The translations under genes were made by a program, and so were the position numbers. This document shows positions 6,880 to 12,211 of a DNA stretch of 12,211 nucleotides, piece by piece. This DNA comes from an uncultured Collinsella sp. (lineage in GTDB: Bacteria; Actinomycetota; Coriobacteriia; Coriobacteriales; Coriobacteriaceae), in the NCBI GenBank assembly GCA_958419975.1, contig CATZIG010000038.1, positions 1 to 12,211 of the forward strand. The letters are read 5' to 3'. Below the pieces are notes generated by a model. That model was not told the origin of the DNA. It was given only the letters and a program-made list of their open reading frames with translations, and made no database searches. How positions within the stretch are numbered: the first letter of the stretch is position 1; each line of letters starts with the position of its first letter.

Positions 6880-7146
6880 GTGGCAAACATCAAGTCTCAG
6901 AAGAAGCGTATCCGCACCAATGAGGCAGCTCGCATGCGTAACAAGGCTGTCAAGTCCGAGCTCAAGACGCTGACCAAGCACGTCCAGTCCGCCGTCGCCG
7001 AGGGCGACGCCGAGAAGGCCCAGGCTGCCCTCAAGACCGTCACCAAGCGTCTCGACATGGCTGCCGCCAAGCATGTTATCCACAAGAACCAGGCTTCCAA
7101 CCGCAAGTCCGGTCTTTCCAAGCTCGTGAACAGCATCAACGCCTAA
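6880..7146 (+). CDS. rpsT: 30S ribosomal protein S20
   Basis: An 88-residue, very basic helical protein that binds the 5' domain of 16S rRNA early in small-subunit assembly. It starts ANIKSQKKRIRTNEAAR, the standard S20 N-terminus, followed by the long helix region KSELKTLTKHV. The conserved C-terminal pattern is KHVIHKNQASNRKSGLSKLVN, in which the K.A..RKS.L block is diagnostic. The start is GTG 6880, with AAAGGA at 6865-6870 nine bases before it; a longer reading from TTG 6811 would translate the leader and is rejected. Codon choice is strongly biased to AAG, CGC and GTC, as expected for high expression. It forms its own transcription unit between an extended -10 promoter and a strong terminator. 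Confidence 0.97.
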   Translation: MANIKSQKKRIRTNEAARMRNKAVKSELKTLTKHVQSAVAEGDAEKAQAALKTVTKRLDMAAAKHVIHKNQASNRKSGLSKLVNSINA

Positions 7147-7180
7147 GTTGTAAATTTCACACCACACAGATTACGCGCAT

Positions 7181-7217
7181 AAATGGAGCCTGTTTTATGG
7201 AACAGGCTCCATTTTTT
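7181..7217 (+). terminator. Intrinsic terminator after rpsT
   Basis: A perfect 14-bp stem (7181-7194 with 7201-7214) with a 6-nt TTATGG loop runs into six T (7212-7217). It separates rpsT from lepA. The upstream in-frame ATG at 7183 of the lepA frame lies within the stem, arguing against its use as a start. Confidence 0.93.
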
Positions 7218-7220
7218 GTA

Positions 7221-7235
7221 CCGCTCGGGTAAGAT
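7221..7235 (+). promoter_or_regulatory. Promoter of lepA, probably leaderless
   Basis: TAAGAT at 7230-7235 is a -10-like box directly preceded by GCTCGGG. No -35 hexamer is recognisable at 16-18 bp, where the rpsT terminator arm lies. The expected +1 falls at 7241-7243, on or next to the lepA ATG. CCGCTCGGGTA recurs exactly before dnaJ. Confidence 0.5.
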
Positions 7236-7242
7236 AGTCCGC

Positions 7243-9054
7243 ATGAATACTTCAATTGACATTTCCCACATCCGCAACTTCTCGATTGTTGCGCACATCG
7301 ACCATGGCAAGTCCACGATCAGTGACCGCATTCTCGAGCTCACCCATACCGTCGACGAGCGCGACATGGAGTCGCAGCTGCTCGACACCATGGATATCGA
7401 GCGCGAGCGCGGCATCACGATCAAGTCCAATGCTGTTCGCGTGTCCTATGACGCCGACGATGGCGAGACGTATCAGTTCAATCTGATCGATACGCCGGGC
7501 CACGTGGACTTTACCTATGAGGTCTCGCGCTCGCTGGCAGCCTGTGAGGGCGCGGTGCTCGTTGTCGACGCCACGCAGGGCGTTGAGGCGCAGACCGTCT
7601 CTAACGCGACGCTCGCCATGAACGCCAATCTGGACATTGTGCCGGCCATCAACAAGATCGACCTGCCCTCGGCTCATCCCGACGAGGTTAAGACCGAGAT
7701 CGAGGATGACCTGGCGATCCCTGCCGATGATGCCGTGTGTGTCTCGGGCAAGACCGGCGAGGGCATCCACGATCTGCTGGAGTCCATTGTCTTTTTGATC
7801 TCTCCGCCCAAGGGCGATGCGAACGCGCCGCTCAAGGCACTCATTCTGGATTCATACTTCGACGAGTATCGTGGCGTCGTCGCCACGGTCCGCGTCTTTG
7901 ACGGTTCCATCAAAAAGGGCGATACCCTGCGCATGATGCAGGCAAAGGGCGACTTTTTGGTCGATGGCGTGGGCGTCAAGCGTCCCGCCGAGACCCCGGT
8001 CGACGCGCTGACGGTCGGCGAGGTCGGATACGTGGTCACGGGCCTGAAGGACCCCGAGGCCGTTCGCGTGGGCGATACCCTCACGTGGGCGTCGAATCCC
8101 TGCCCCGAGCCGCTTCCCGGCTACCGCGAGGCCAAGCCCATGGTTTATACGGGCCTGTTCCCGATCGATAACAAGGACTACGAGAACCTGCGTGACGCGC
8201 TCGATAAGCTACACGTCAACGACCCGTCGTTGGTGTGGGAGCCCGAGACCTCGGTGGCGCTCGGCTTTGGCTTCCGCGTGGGCTTCCTGGGCCTGCTGCA
8301 TATGGAGGTCGTTAAGGAACGCCTGGAGCGCGAGTTCAATCTAGACCTCATTGCCACGAGTCCTTCGGTCGACTATCACGTGTACAAGACCGATGGCGAG
8401 ATGATCGATGTCCGCAGCCCGCAGGACCTGCCCGAGGCCACACGTATCGAGCGTATCGAGGAACCCTACCTCAAGGCCAAGATCATCTGTCCGCCCGAGT
8501 ATACGGGTGCCGTCATGCAGCTCGCCATCGAGCACCGCGGCGTGACGACCGACATGATCCATCTCACGAGCAAATCGGTCGAGATGCGCTTCGATATGCC
8601 GCTTGCCGAGCTCATTTTGGACTTCTTTGACCAGCTCAAGAGCCGTACCAAGGGCTATGCCTCGCTCGACTACGAGTTCAACGAGTATCGTCCCTCCGAG
8701 CTCGTGAAGCTTGATATCTTGCTTTCGGGCGACGAGGTGGACGCGCTGTCTTTTATCGTCCACAAGGACAAGGCCTACGGTCTTGCCCGCGGCCTATGCG
8801 ACAAGCTCAAGGAGATTATTCCGCGTCAGCTGTTCGAGGTGCCCATCCAGGGTGCTATCGGTAACAAGATCATCGCCCGTTCCACCGTCAAAGCGCGTCG
8901 CAAGGACGTTCTTGCCAAGTGCTACGGCGGCGATATCTCGCGTAAGCGCAAGCTGCTCGAGAAGCAGAAAGAGGGCAAGAAGCGCATGAAGGCCATCGGA
9001 TCGGTCGAGGTCCCGCAGGAGGCCTTTATGGCGATCCTCAAGGTGGACGAGTAG
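7243..9054 (+). CDS. lepA: Elongation factor 4 (LepA), ribosomal GTPase
   Basis: A 603-residue translational GTPase related to EF-G; it binds the ribosome and has been linked to back-translocation, initiation and 30S maturation. The N-terminus reads SHIRNFSIVAHIDHGKST, containing the G1 P-loop AHIDHGKST. The switch-II/G3 motif DTPGHVD follows (about residues 84-90), then the NKID G4 motif near residue 135. Domain II begins around residue 190, and the conserved ALGFGFRVGFLGLLHME block lies near 345. The LepA-specific C-terminal domain ends AKCYGGDISRKRKLLEKQKEGKKRMK. The length matches E. coli LepA (599). The ATG at 7243 is chosen by alignment to family N-termini from memory; no Shine-Dalgarno precedes it, and the nearby -10 box suggests leaderless translation. 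The upstream ATG at 7183 lies inside the terminator. dusB starts 4 nt after its stop. Confidence 0.96.
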   Translation: MNTSIDISHIRNFSIVAHIDHGKSTISDRILELTHTVDERDMESQLLDTMDIERERGITIKSNAVRVSYDADDGETYQFNLIDTPGHVDFTYEVSRSLAACEGAVLVVDATQGVEAQTVSNATLAMNANLDIVPAINKIDLPSAHPDEVKTEIEDDLAIPADDAVCVSGKTGEGIHDLLESIVFLISPPKGDANAPLKALILDSYFDEYRGVVATVRVFDGSIKKGDTLRMMQAKGDFLVDGVGVKRPAETPVDALTVGEVGYVVTGLKDPEAVRVGDTLTWASNPCPEPLPGYREAKPMVYTGLFPIDNKDYENLRDALDKLHVNDPSLVWEPETSVALGFGFRVGFLGLLHMEVVKERLEREFNLDLIATSPSVDYHVYKTDGEMIDVRSPQDLPEATRIERIEEPYLKAKIICPPEYTGAVMQLAIEHRGVTTDMIHLTSKSVEMRFDMPLAELILDFFDQLKSRTKGYASLDYEFNEYRPSELVKLDILLSGDEVDALSFIVHKDKAYGLARGLCDKLKEIIPRQLFEVPIQGAIGNKIIARSTVKARRKDVLAKCYGGDISRKRKLLEKQKEGKKRMKAIGSVEVPQEAFMAILKVDE

Positions 9055-9058
9055 GTCT

Positions 9059-10102
9059 ATGGCGCTTTCCGAATACAGCAAGCGGCTGCTGGGCGCCTAT
9101 GCCGAGCAGCCGTTCCTTATGGCTCCCATGGCGGGCGTGACCGACCCCGCCTACCGCATCATGTGTCGCCGCCGCGGTGCCAACCTTGCCTACAGCGAGA
9201 TGGTGAGCGTGGCGGGCCTTGCCTATGCCAGCAACAAAACGTGGCGTCTGGTACTGCCGGCCGACGAGGAGCAGCAGATTTGCGTGCAGCTCTTTGGCTC
9301 CAAGCCCGATCAGTTTGCGAGTGCCGTCGCCGCCGTCGAGGAGCGTGTGGGCGATCGCCTGTCGCTCATCGATATCAACATGGCCTGTCCTGCCCGAAAG
9401 GTTGTCACCAAGGGCGAGGGCTCTGCCCTTATGCGCACGCCCGATTTGGCCGAGAAGATCGTCGAGGCGGCGGTGGGCGCGGCGCATGTGCCCGTGACCG
9501 TAAAGATCCGCAAGGGCTTTTATGCCGAGGACCGTAATGCCGCGACGTTTGCCCAGATGCTCGAAGGCGCTGGGGCTGCCGCAGTCGCCGTGCATGGTCG
9601 TTGCGCCACGCAGCTCTACACGGGCCAGGCCGATTGGTCGGTTGTCGATGAGGTCGCAGATGCCGTCGAGATTCCCGTGATCGGTTCGGGTGATGTTTTC
9701 TCGGCCGAGGACGCTGCTGAGCATCTGCAGGGCTCGGGTGCCAGCGCGGTGTTTATTGCGCGCGGTATCTATGGCAACCCCTGGGTGTTTGGCGATGCTC
9801 GCGCCCTTGCGCTCGATGGCATACCGGTGCCGGCGCGCAGCTCCGTCGAGCGCCTGGACGCCCTGCGTGAACACCTAACGCTGACGCATGAGCTCCTGCC
9901 GCTCATGTCGCGTGCCCGCACGTACGCAAGCTGGTACTTAAAAGGCATGCCCCATGCTGCAGCCTGGCGCGCGCAGGTGGTGCGCTGCTCCACGTATGAG
10001 GAGTTTATGGCGCTGGTCGATGAGATCGAGCATGATGTGGTGGCCTGTGAGGCTGCCCTTGCCGCCGGCGAATCGGTGCCCCCTCATCCGCTGGAGGCTT
10101 AA
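9059..10102 (+). CDS. dusB: tRNA-dihydrouridine synthase, DusB/NifR3 type
   Basis: An FMN-dependent enzyme that reduces specific uridines in the tRNA D-loop to dihydrouridine using NADPH. The 347 residues form a TIM barrel followed by a helical tRNA-binding C-terminus. Recognisable motifs are FLMAPMAGVTD (FMN phosphate/flavin region, about residues 20-30) and QLFGS. The signature DINMACP at 105-111 contains the catalytic cysteine C110. VKIRKGF at 148-154 holds an FMN-contacting lysine, HGR lies at 179-181, and PVIGSGDVFS and ARGIYGNPW follow. The family signature usually reads DINMGCP; Ala in place of Gly before the cysteine is a minor change. The start is ATG 9059, 4 nt after lepA; AGGTGG at 9041-9046 inside lepA is a possible ribosome binding site. 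The exact subfamily (DusB rather than DusA or DusC) is inferred from the MAGVTD/NPW pattern. Confidence 0.92.
   Translation: MALSEYSKRLLGAYAEQPFLMAPMAGVTDPAYRIMCRRRGANLAYSEMVSVAGLAYASNKTWRLVLPADEEQQICVQLFGSKPDQFASAVAAVEERVGDRLSLIDINMACPARKVVTKGEGSALMRTPDLAEKIVEAAVGAAHVPVTVKIRKGFYAEDRNAATFAQMLEGAGAAAVAVHGRCATQLYTGQADWSVVDEVADAVEIPVIGSGDVFSAEDAAEHLQGSGASAVFIARGIYGNPWVFGDARALALDGIPVPARSSVERLDALREHLTLTHELLPLMSRARTYASWYLKGMPHAAAWRAQVVRCSTYEEFMALVDEIEHDVVACEAALAAGESVPPHPLEA
10093..10097 (+). promoter_or_regulatory. Ribosome binding site of hemW inside dusB
   Basis: GGAGG within the last codons of dusB lies 7 nt before the GTG at 10105 and supports that start two bases after the dusB stop. Confidence 0.75.
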
Positions 10103-10104
10103 GG

Positions 10105-11337
10105 GTGGCCGTTACAGCGCTGTACGTGCACGTGCCGTTCTGTGCCCAAAAGTGCCGCTACTGCGACTTCGACTCGCGCAGCTTTGCTTCGTGTGATTTG
10201 GATGCCGCGCTCGATTCCTATTTTGAGCAGTTGTACGCGCGCCTCGATGCTTTTGGTAAGGCTGGGGCCCTCGACCAGATCCGCACCGTCTATGTTGGCG
10301 GCGGTACGCCGTCGCTGGCGGGGGAGCGCCTGGTGGAGCTGGCGCGGCGTATTCGTGCGTGGTGCGCCCCCGTTGAGTTTACCTGCGAGGCCAATCCCGA
10401 GTCGCTGACCGCCGAGCTCGCTACTGCACTTGTCAAGGTTGGTGTCACACGCGTCTCTCTGGGCGTGCAAACGCTCGATAACACCGAACTTACTGCCATC
10501 GGCCGTATTCACGATGCCGATCGGGCGCTCGCCGCCATCGCGACGGTGAAGGACGCTGGCCTCGATGTGTCGTGCGACCTCATGTGCGGACTTCCCGGGC
10601 AGACCGCAGCGAGTTGGAAGCGCACGCTCGATGGCGTGCTGGCGGCGGCTCCGCATCATGTGTCGGTCTACCCGCTCACGCTCGAGGAGGGGACGCCCCT
10701 TTATCGCATGGCGTGCCGCGACGAGTCGCTCGAGCCTGATGAGGATTTTCAGGCCGCCTGCATGGACGTGGCACGCGAGCTCCTGGGTTCCGCCGGCTAT
10801 CACCCGTATGAGGTGGCGAGCTACGCGCTCGACGGCCATGAGTGCGCCCATAACATTGCCTACTGGACCGGACGGGGCTACCTGGGCCTGGGTCGTTCTG
10901 CCGCGGGCATGCTCGACGCCGAGGATTTCGACCGTCTTGCAGGTTTGTTCCCCGGCGTGTCTTCTCGAGGCGATGCGTACCGCGTGCGTCTGGTGCAACG
11001 TGACGACGACGCGACGGCGTTCGAGGCCGAACATCTGTCGCAGCGCGAGGCTGCGGCCGAAGACCTGATGCTCGCCTGTCGCATGACGCGCGGTGTCGCG
11101 TCCGACCTGTTGGTTCGCGCGGCTCGTGTCATCCCGGCCGATGGGCTGACAGCCGCTTGCGATCGCGCGCTCGAATTGGGTCTTGCCACTTGGGTGCCTG
11201 AGACGCTCGGGGTCCATGAGGGACCCTTTACTTCGGCAGATGTCGTTGCGGGCCATGTTCGAGCTCGTCTGGCGCCGACCCACCTGGGCTGGCTCGATGG
11301 AAATGTTCTGTTCGAGCTGTTTTGGGATCTAGCTTAG
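10105..11337 (+). CDS. hemW: Radical SAM heme chaperone HemW
   Basis: A 410-residue radical SAM protein of the HemN-like family. HemW proteins bind and hand over heme to membrane partners such as respiratory enzymes, and are not coproporphyrinogen oxidases. The cluster motif CAQKCRYCDF has cysteines at 13, 17 and 20, followed by Asp-Phe. True HemN carries a further cysteine two residues on, so this pattern points to HemW. YVGGGTPS at 63-70 and CEANPES from 94 are SAM-binding strands, LGVQT and DLMCGLPGQT follow, and a HemN C-terminal domain fills about residues 310-400. The length is slightly above the usual 375-400. The start is GTG 10105, supported by a GGAGG inside dusB. In many Firmicutes hemW sits directly after lepA and before hrcA; here dusB intervenes and dnaJ follows. 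Many such proteins are mislabelled coproporphyrinogen III oxidase. Confidence 0.93.
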   Translation: MAVTALYVHVPFCAQKCRYCDFDSRSFASCDLDAALDSYFEQLYARLDAFGKAGALDQIRTVYVGGGTPSLAGERLVELARRIRAWCAPVEFTCEANPESLTAELATALVKVGVTRVSLGVQTLDNTELTAIGRIHDADRALAAIATVKDAGLDVSCDLMCGLPGQTAASWKRTLDGVLAAAPHHVSVYPLTLEEGTPLYRMACRDESLEPDEDFQAACMDVARELLGSAGYHPYEVASYALDGHECAHNIAYWTGRGYLGLGRSAAGMLDAEDFDRLAGLFPGVSSRGDAYRVRLVQRDDDATAFEAEHLSQREAAAEDLMLACRMTRGVASDLLVRAARVIPADGLTAACDRALELGLATWVPETLGVHEGPFTSADVVAGHVRARLAPTHLGWLDGNVLFELFWDLA

Positions 11338-11338
11338 G

Positions 11339-11353
11339 CCGCTCGGGTAGAAT
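11339..11353 (+). promoter_or_regulatory. Promoter-like element upstream of dnaJ
   Basis: TAGAAT at 11348-11353 is preceded immediately by GCTCGGG, as upstream of lepA. The nearest -35-like hexamer, TTGGGA at 11322-11327, is 20 bp away, so the -35 is weak or absent. The expected +1 is near 11360. No CIRCE (TTAGCACTC) or HAIR (CTTGAGT) inverted repeat is visible. Confidence 0.45.
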
Positions 11354-11380
11354 TACCGGAATATATACGCTGCTGTGAGC

Positions 11381-11386
11381 AGGAGG
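11381..11386 (+). promoter_or_regulatory. Ribosome binding site deciding the dnaJ start
   Basis: AGGAGG lies 9 nt before ATG 11396. The second in-frame ATG at 11405 would be 18 nt away, so the first is preferred. Confidence 0.8.
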
Positions 11387-11395
11387 TTGCCGCGC

Positions 11396-12211
11396 ATGGC
11401 GACGATGAACGAAAAAGATTACTACGAGATTCTGGGTGTCTCCAAGGACGCCACCTCGCGTGATATTCAAAAGGCCTTCCAGCAAAAGGCCCGTAAGCTC
11501 CATCCGGACGTCAATAAAGAGCCGGATGCCGAGGAAAAGTTTAAAGAGGTTTCCGAGGCCTACGCCGTGCTTTCGGATGAGCAAAAACGTGCGCGCTACG
11601 ACGCCATGCGTTCTGGCAATCCCTTTGCCGGTGCTCCTACAGCTTCGCCCTATGGTGGCGGCTACGCCGGCAACACGGGCTATGGCAATCCCTTTGAGGG
11701 CGGCTTTCCCTTTGGTGGCGCCTGGGGCCAGCAGCGTCGTGGGCAGGCTGCCTACAATCCCGAGAACGGCGCCAATGTGGTCGTCGATATCAAACTCGAC
11801 GCCAAGGAGGCCAAGGGCGGTACCCGCAAGACCGTCCGCTACACGCGATTCGATACTTGTGGTCACTGCGGCGGCTCGGGCTCCGTTTCGTCTGAGCATG
11901 CCCATACCTGCCCAAGCTGTGGCGGCCGCGGCCACATCGACGTTGACCTGTCCTTCCTGTTTGGTGCGGGCACGTTCCAGTCGGTCTGCCCCGAGTGCGG
12001 CGGTTCCGGTAAGGTCGTGGCCGACCCCTGCCCTGATTGCGGTGGCAGCGGTCGTACTCGCGTAACCTCCGAGCAGACGATTGAGTTTCCTGCCGGCACG
12101 CACGATGGCGACGAGGTCCGCATTAGCGGCATGGGTCATGCTGGCACCAACGGTGCCGCGGGCGGCGACCTGGTCGGCCGCGCCCATGTTGAGGCCGAGC
12201 GCTTGGAAGGC
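11396..12211 (+). CDS. dnaJ: Chaperone DnaJ (3' end beyond the window)
   Basis: A co-chaperone that delivers unfolded proteins to DnaK and stimulates its ATPase. The 272 residues present have no stop and run off the right edge; roughly the last 100-110 residues of a normal DnaJ are missing. The J-domain (about 6-71) begins DYYEILGVS and carries HPD at 36-38. A Gly/Phe-rich linker (about 74-125) contains two NPF repeats (75-77, 98-100). The zinc domain has all four CxxCxGxG motifs, with cysteines at 155/158, 172/175, 198/201 and 212/215, followed by the first beta-rich C-terminal domain. The spacing between motifs 2 and 3 is 26 residues, four more than in E. coli. No DIF motif is seen in the linker. 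It lies 58 nt after hemW with its own promoter-like box; hrcA, grpE and dnaK are not upstream of it here. Confidence 0.96.
   Translation, partial: MATMNEKDYYEILGVSKDATSRDIQKAFQQKARKLHPDVNKEPDAEEKFKEVSEAYAVLSDEQKRARYDAMRSGNPFAGAPTASPYGGGYAGNTGYGNPFEGGFPFGGAWGQQRRGQAAYNPENGANVVVDIKLDAKEAKGGTRKTVRYTRFDTCGHCGGSGSVSSEHAHTCPSCGGRGHIDVDLSFLFGAGTFQSVCPECGGSGKVVADPCPDCGGSGRTRVTSEQTIEFPAGTHDGDEVRISGMGHAGTNGAAGGDLVGRAHVEAERLEG

Noticed and set aside
6743..6973. A small frame spanning the rpsT leader, including an ATG at 6815
   Set aside because: It overlaps rpsT out of frame, has no ribosome binding site, and crosses the promoter and leader hairpin. A leader peptide is not supported.
7076..7084. A perfect DnaA-box 9-mer, TTATCCACA
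   Set aside because: It is single and lies inside the conserved VIHKN codons of rpsT. One match is not surprising in 12 kb, and no cluster or AT-rich unwinding element suggests an origin.
7183..7242. Longer lepA starting at ATG 7183
   Set aside because: The ATG is inside the rpsT terminator stem and the extra 20 residues match nothing in LepA N-termini.
9038..9874. A 278-codon minus-strand open frame over dusB, and a 273-codon one at 862-1683
   Set aside because: Both are antisense shadows of clear genes (dusB; rpoZ and thiI), with no ribosome binding site or recognisable motif.
10099..11283. A 394-codon open frame on the minus strand
   Set aside because: It is fully antisense to hemW, whose motifs are unmistakable. 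It shows no family motif and arises from GC-rich codon bias.
11436..12065. A 209-codon plus-strand frame inside dnaJ
   Set aside because: It is an alternate-frame reading of dnaJ. The protein is Ala/Pro/Ser/Arg-rich without domain signal.
11228..12187. A 319-codon minus-strand open frame over dnaJ
   Set aside because: It opposes the J-domain and zinc motifs of dnaJ. Its Ala/Gly/Arg/Thr-rich product looks like a shadow.
1..12211. Mobile element, prophage, CRISPR, tRNA, rRNA, toxin-antitoxin or defence genes
   Set aside because: I looked for transposase or integrase motifs, regular repeats and tRNA-like cloverleaf arms in the gaps and saw none. All coding space is taken by recognisable core genes.

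Overview
The window is an all-plus-strand, gene-dense chromosomal segment of housekeeping genes. It reads as a moderately GC-rich actinobacterium of the class Coriobacteriia, most likely Collinsella or a close relative. This is inferred from three things: the actinobacterial integration host factor gene (mihF) directly before gmk and rpoZ; C/G-ending codons such as CGC and GAG in the highly expressed genes; and a comEA-comEC-holA-rpsT-lepA-hemW order that resembles Firmicutes more than typical Streptomyces or Mycobacterium layouts. No database search was possible, so the genus is a judgement from memory of protein and gene-order style.

Layout: (1) 1-2521 is a tight operon mihF-gmk-rpoZ-thiI, with intergenic gaps of 0, 5 and 0 nt, a promoter-like box at the left edge and a perfect 13-bp intrinsic terminator after thiI. 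It covers nucleoid protein, GMP phosphorylation, RNA polymerase omega and tRNA 4-thiouridine synthesis. (2) 2522-2691 is a non-coding stretch with two RNA-type hairpins and a 12-bp palindrome in front of comEA. (3) 2692-5705 is comEA-comEC, overlapping by ATGA: the DNA receptor and the inner-membrane channel for transforming DNA. (4) 5706-6746 is holA (DNA polymerase III delta) with its own promoter. (5) 6747-7217 is rpsT (ribosomal protein S20) as its own unit, with an extended -10 promoter, a foldable 5' leader and a strong terminator. (6) 7218-11337 is lepA-dusB-hemW, close-packed, starting from a promoter whose expected +1 falls on the lepA ATG, so lepA may be leaderless. (7) 11338-12211 is the 5' two thirds of dnaJ, which runs off the window.

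Together the genes serve translation and tRNA modification (rpsT, lepA, dusB, thiI), replication and nucleotide supply (holA, gmk), transcription and chromosome structure (rpoZ, mihF), DNA uptake (comEA, comEC), and protein or cofactor care (hemW, dnaJ). I see no mobile element, phage, CRISPR array, tRNA, rRNA or defence system. I do not think the window contains an undescribed biological system. The interest lies in regulatory details: a shared GCTCGGG element abutting the -10 boxes of lepA and dnaJ, probable leaderless lepA, the rpsT leader fold, and the structured comEA upstream region.
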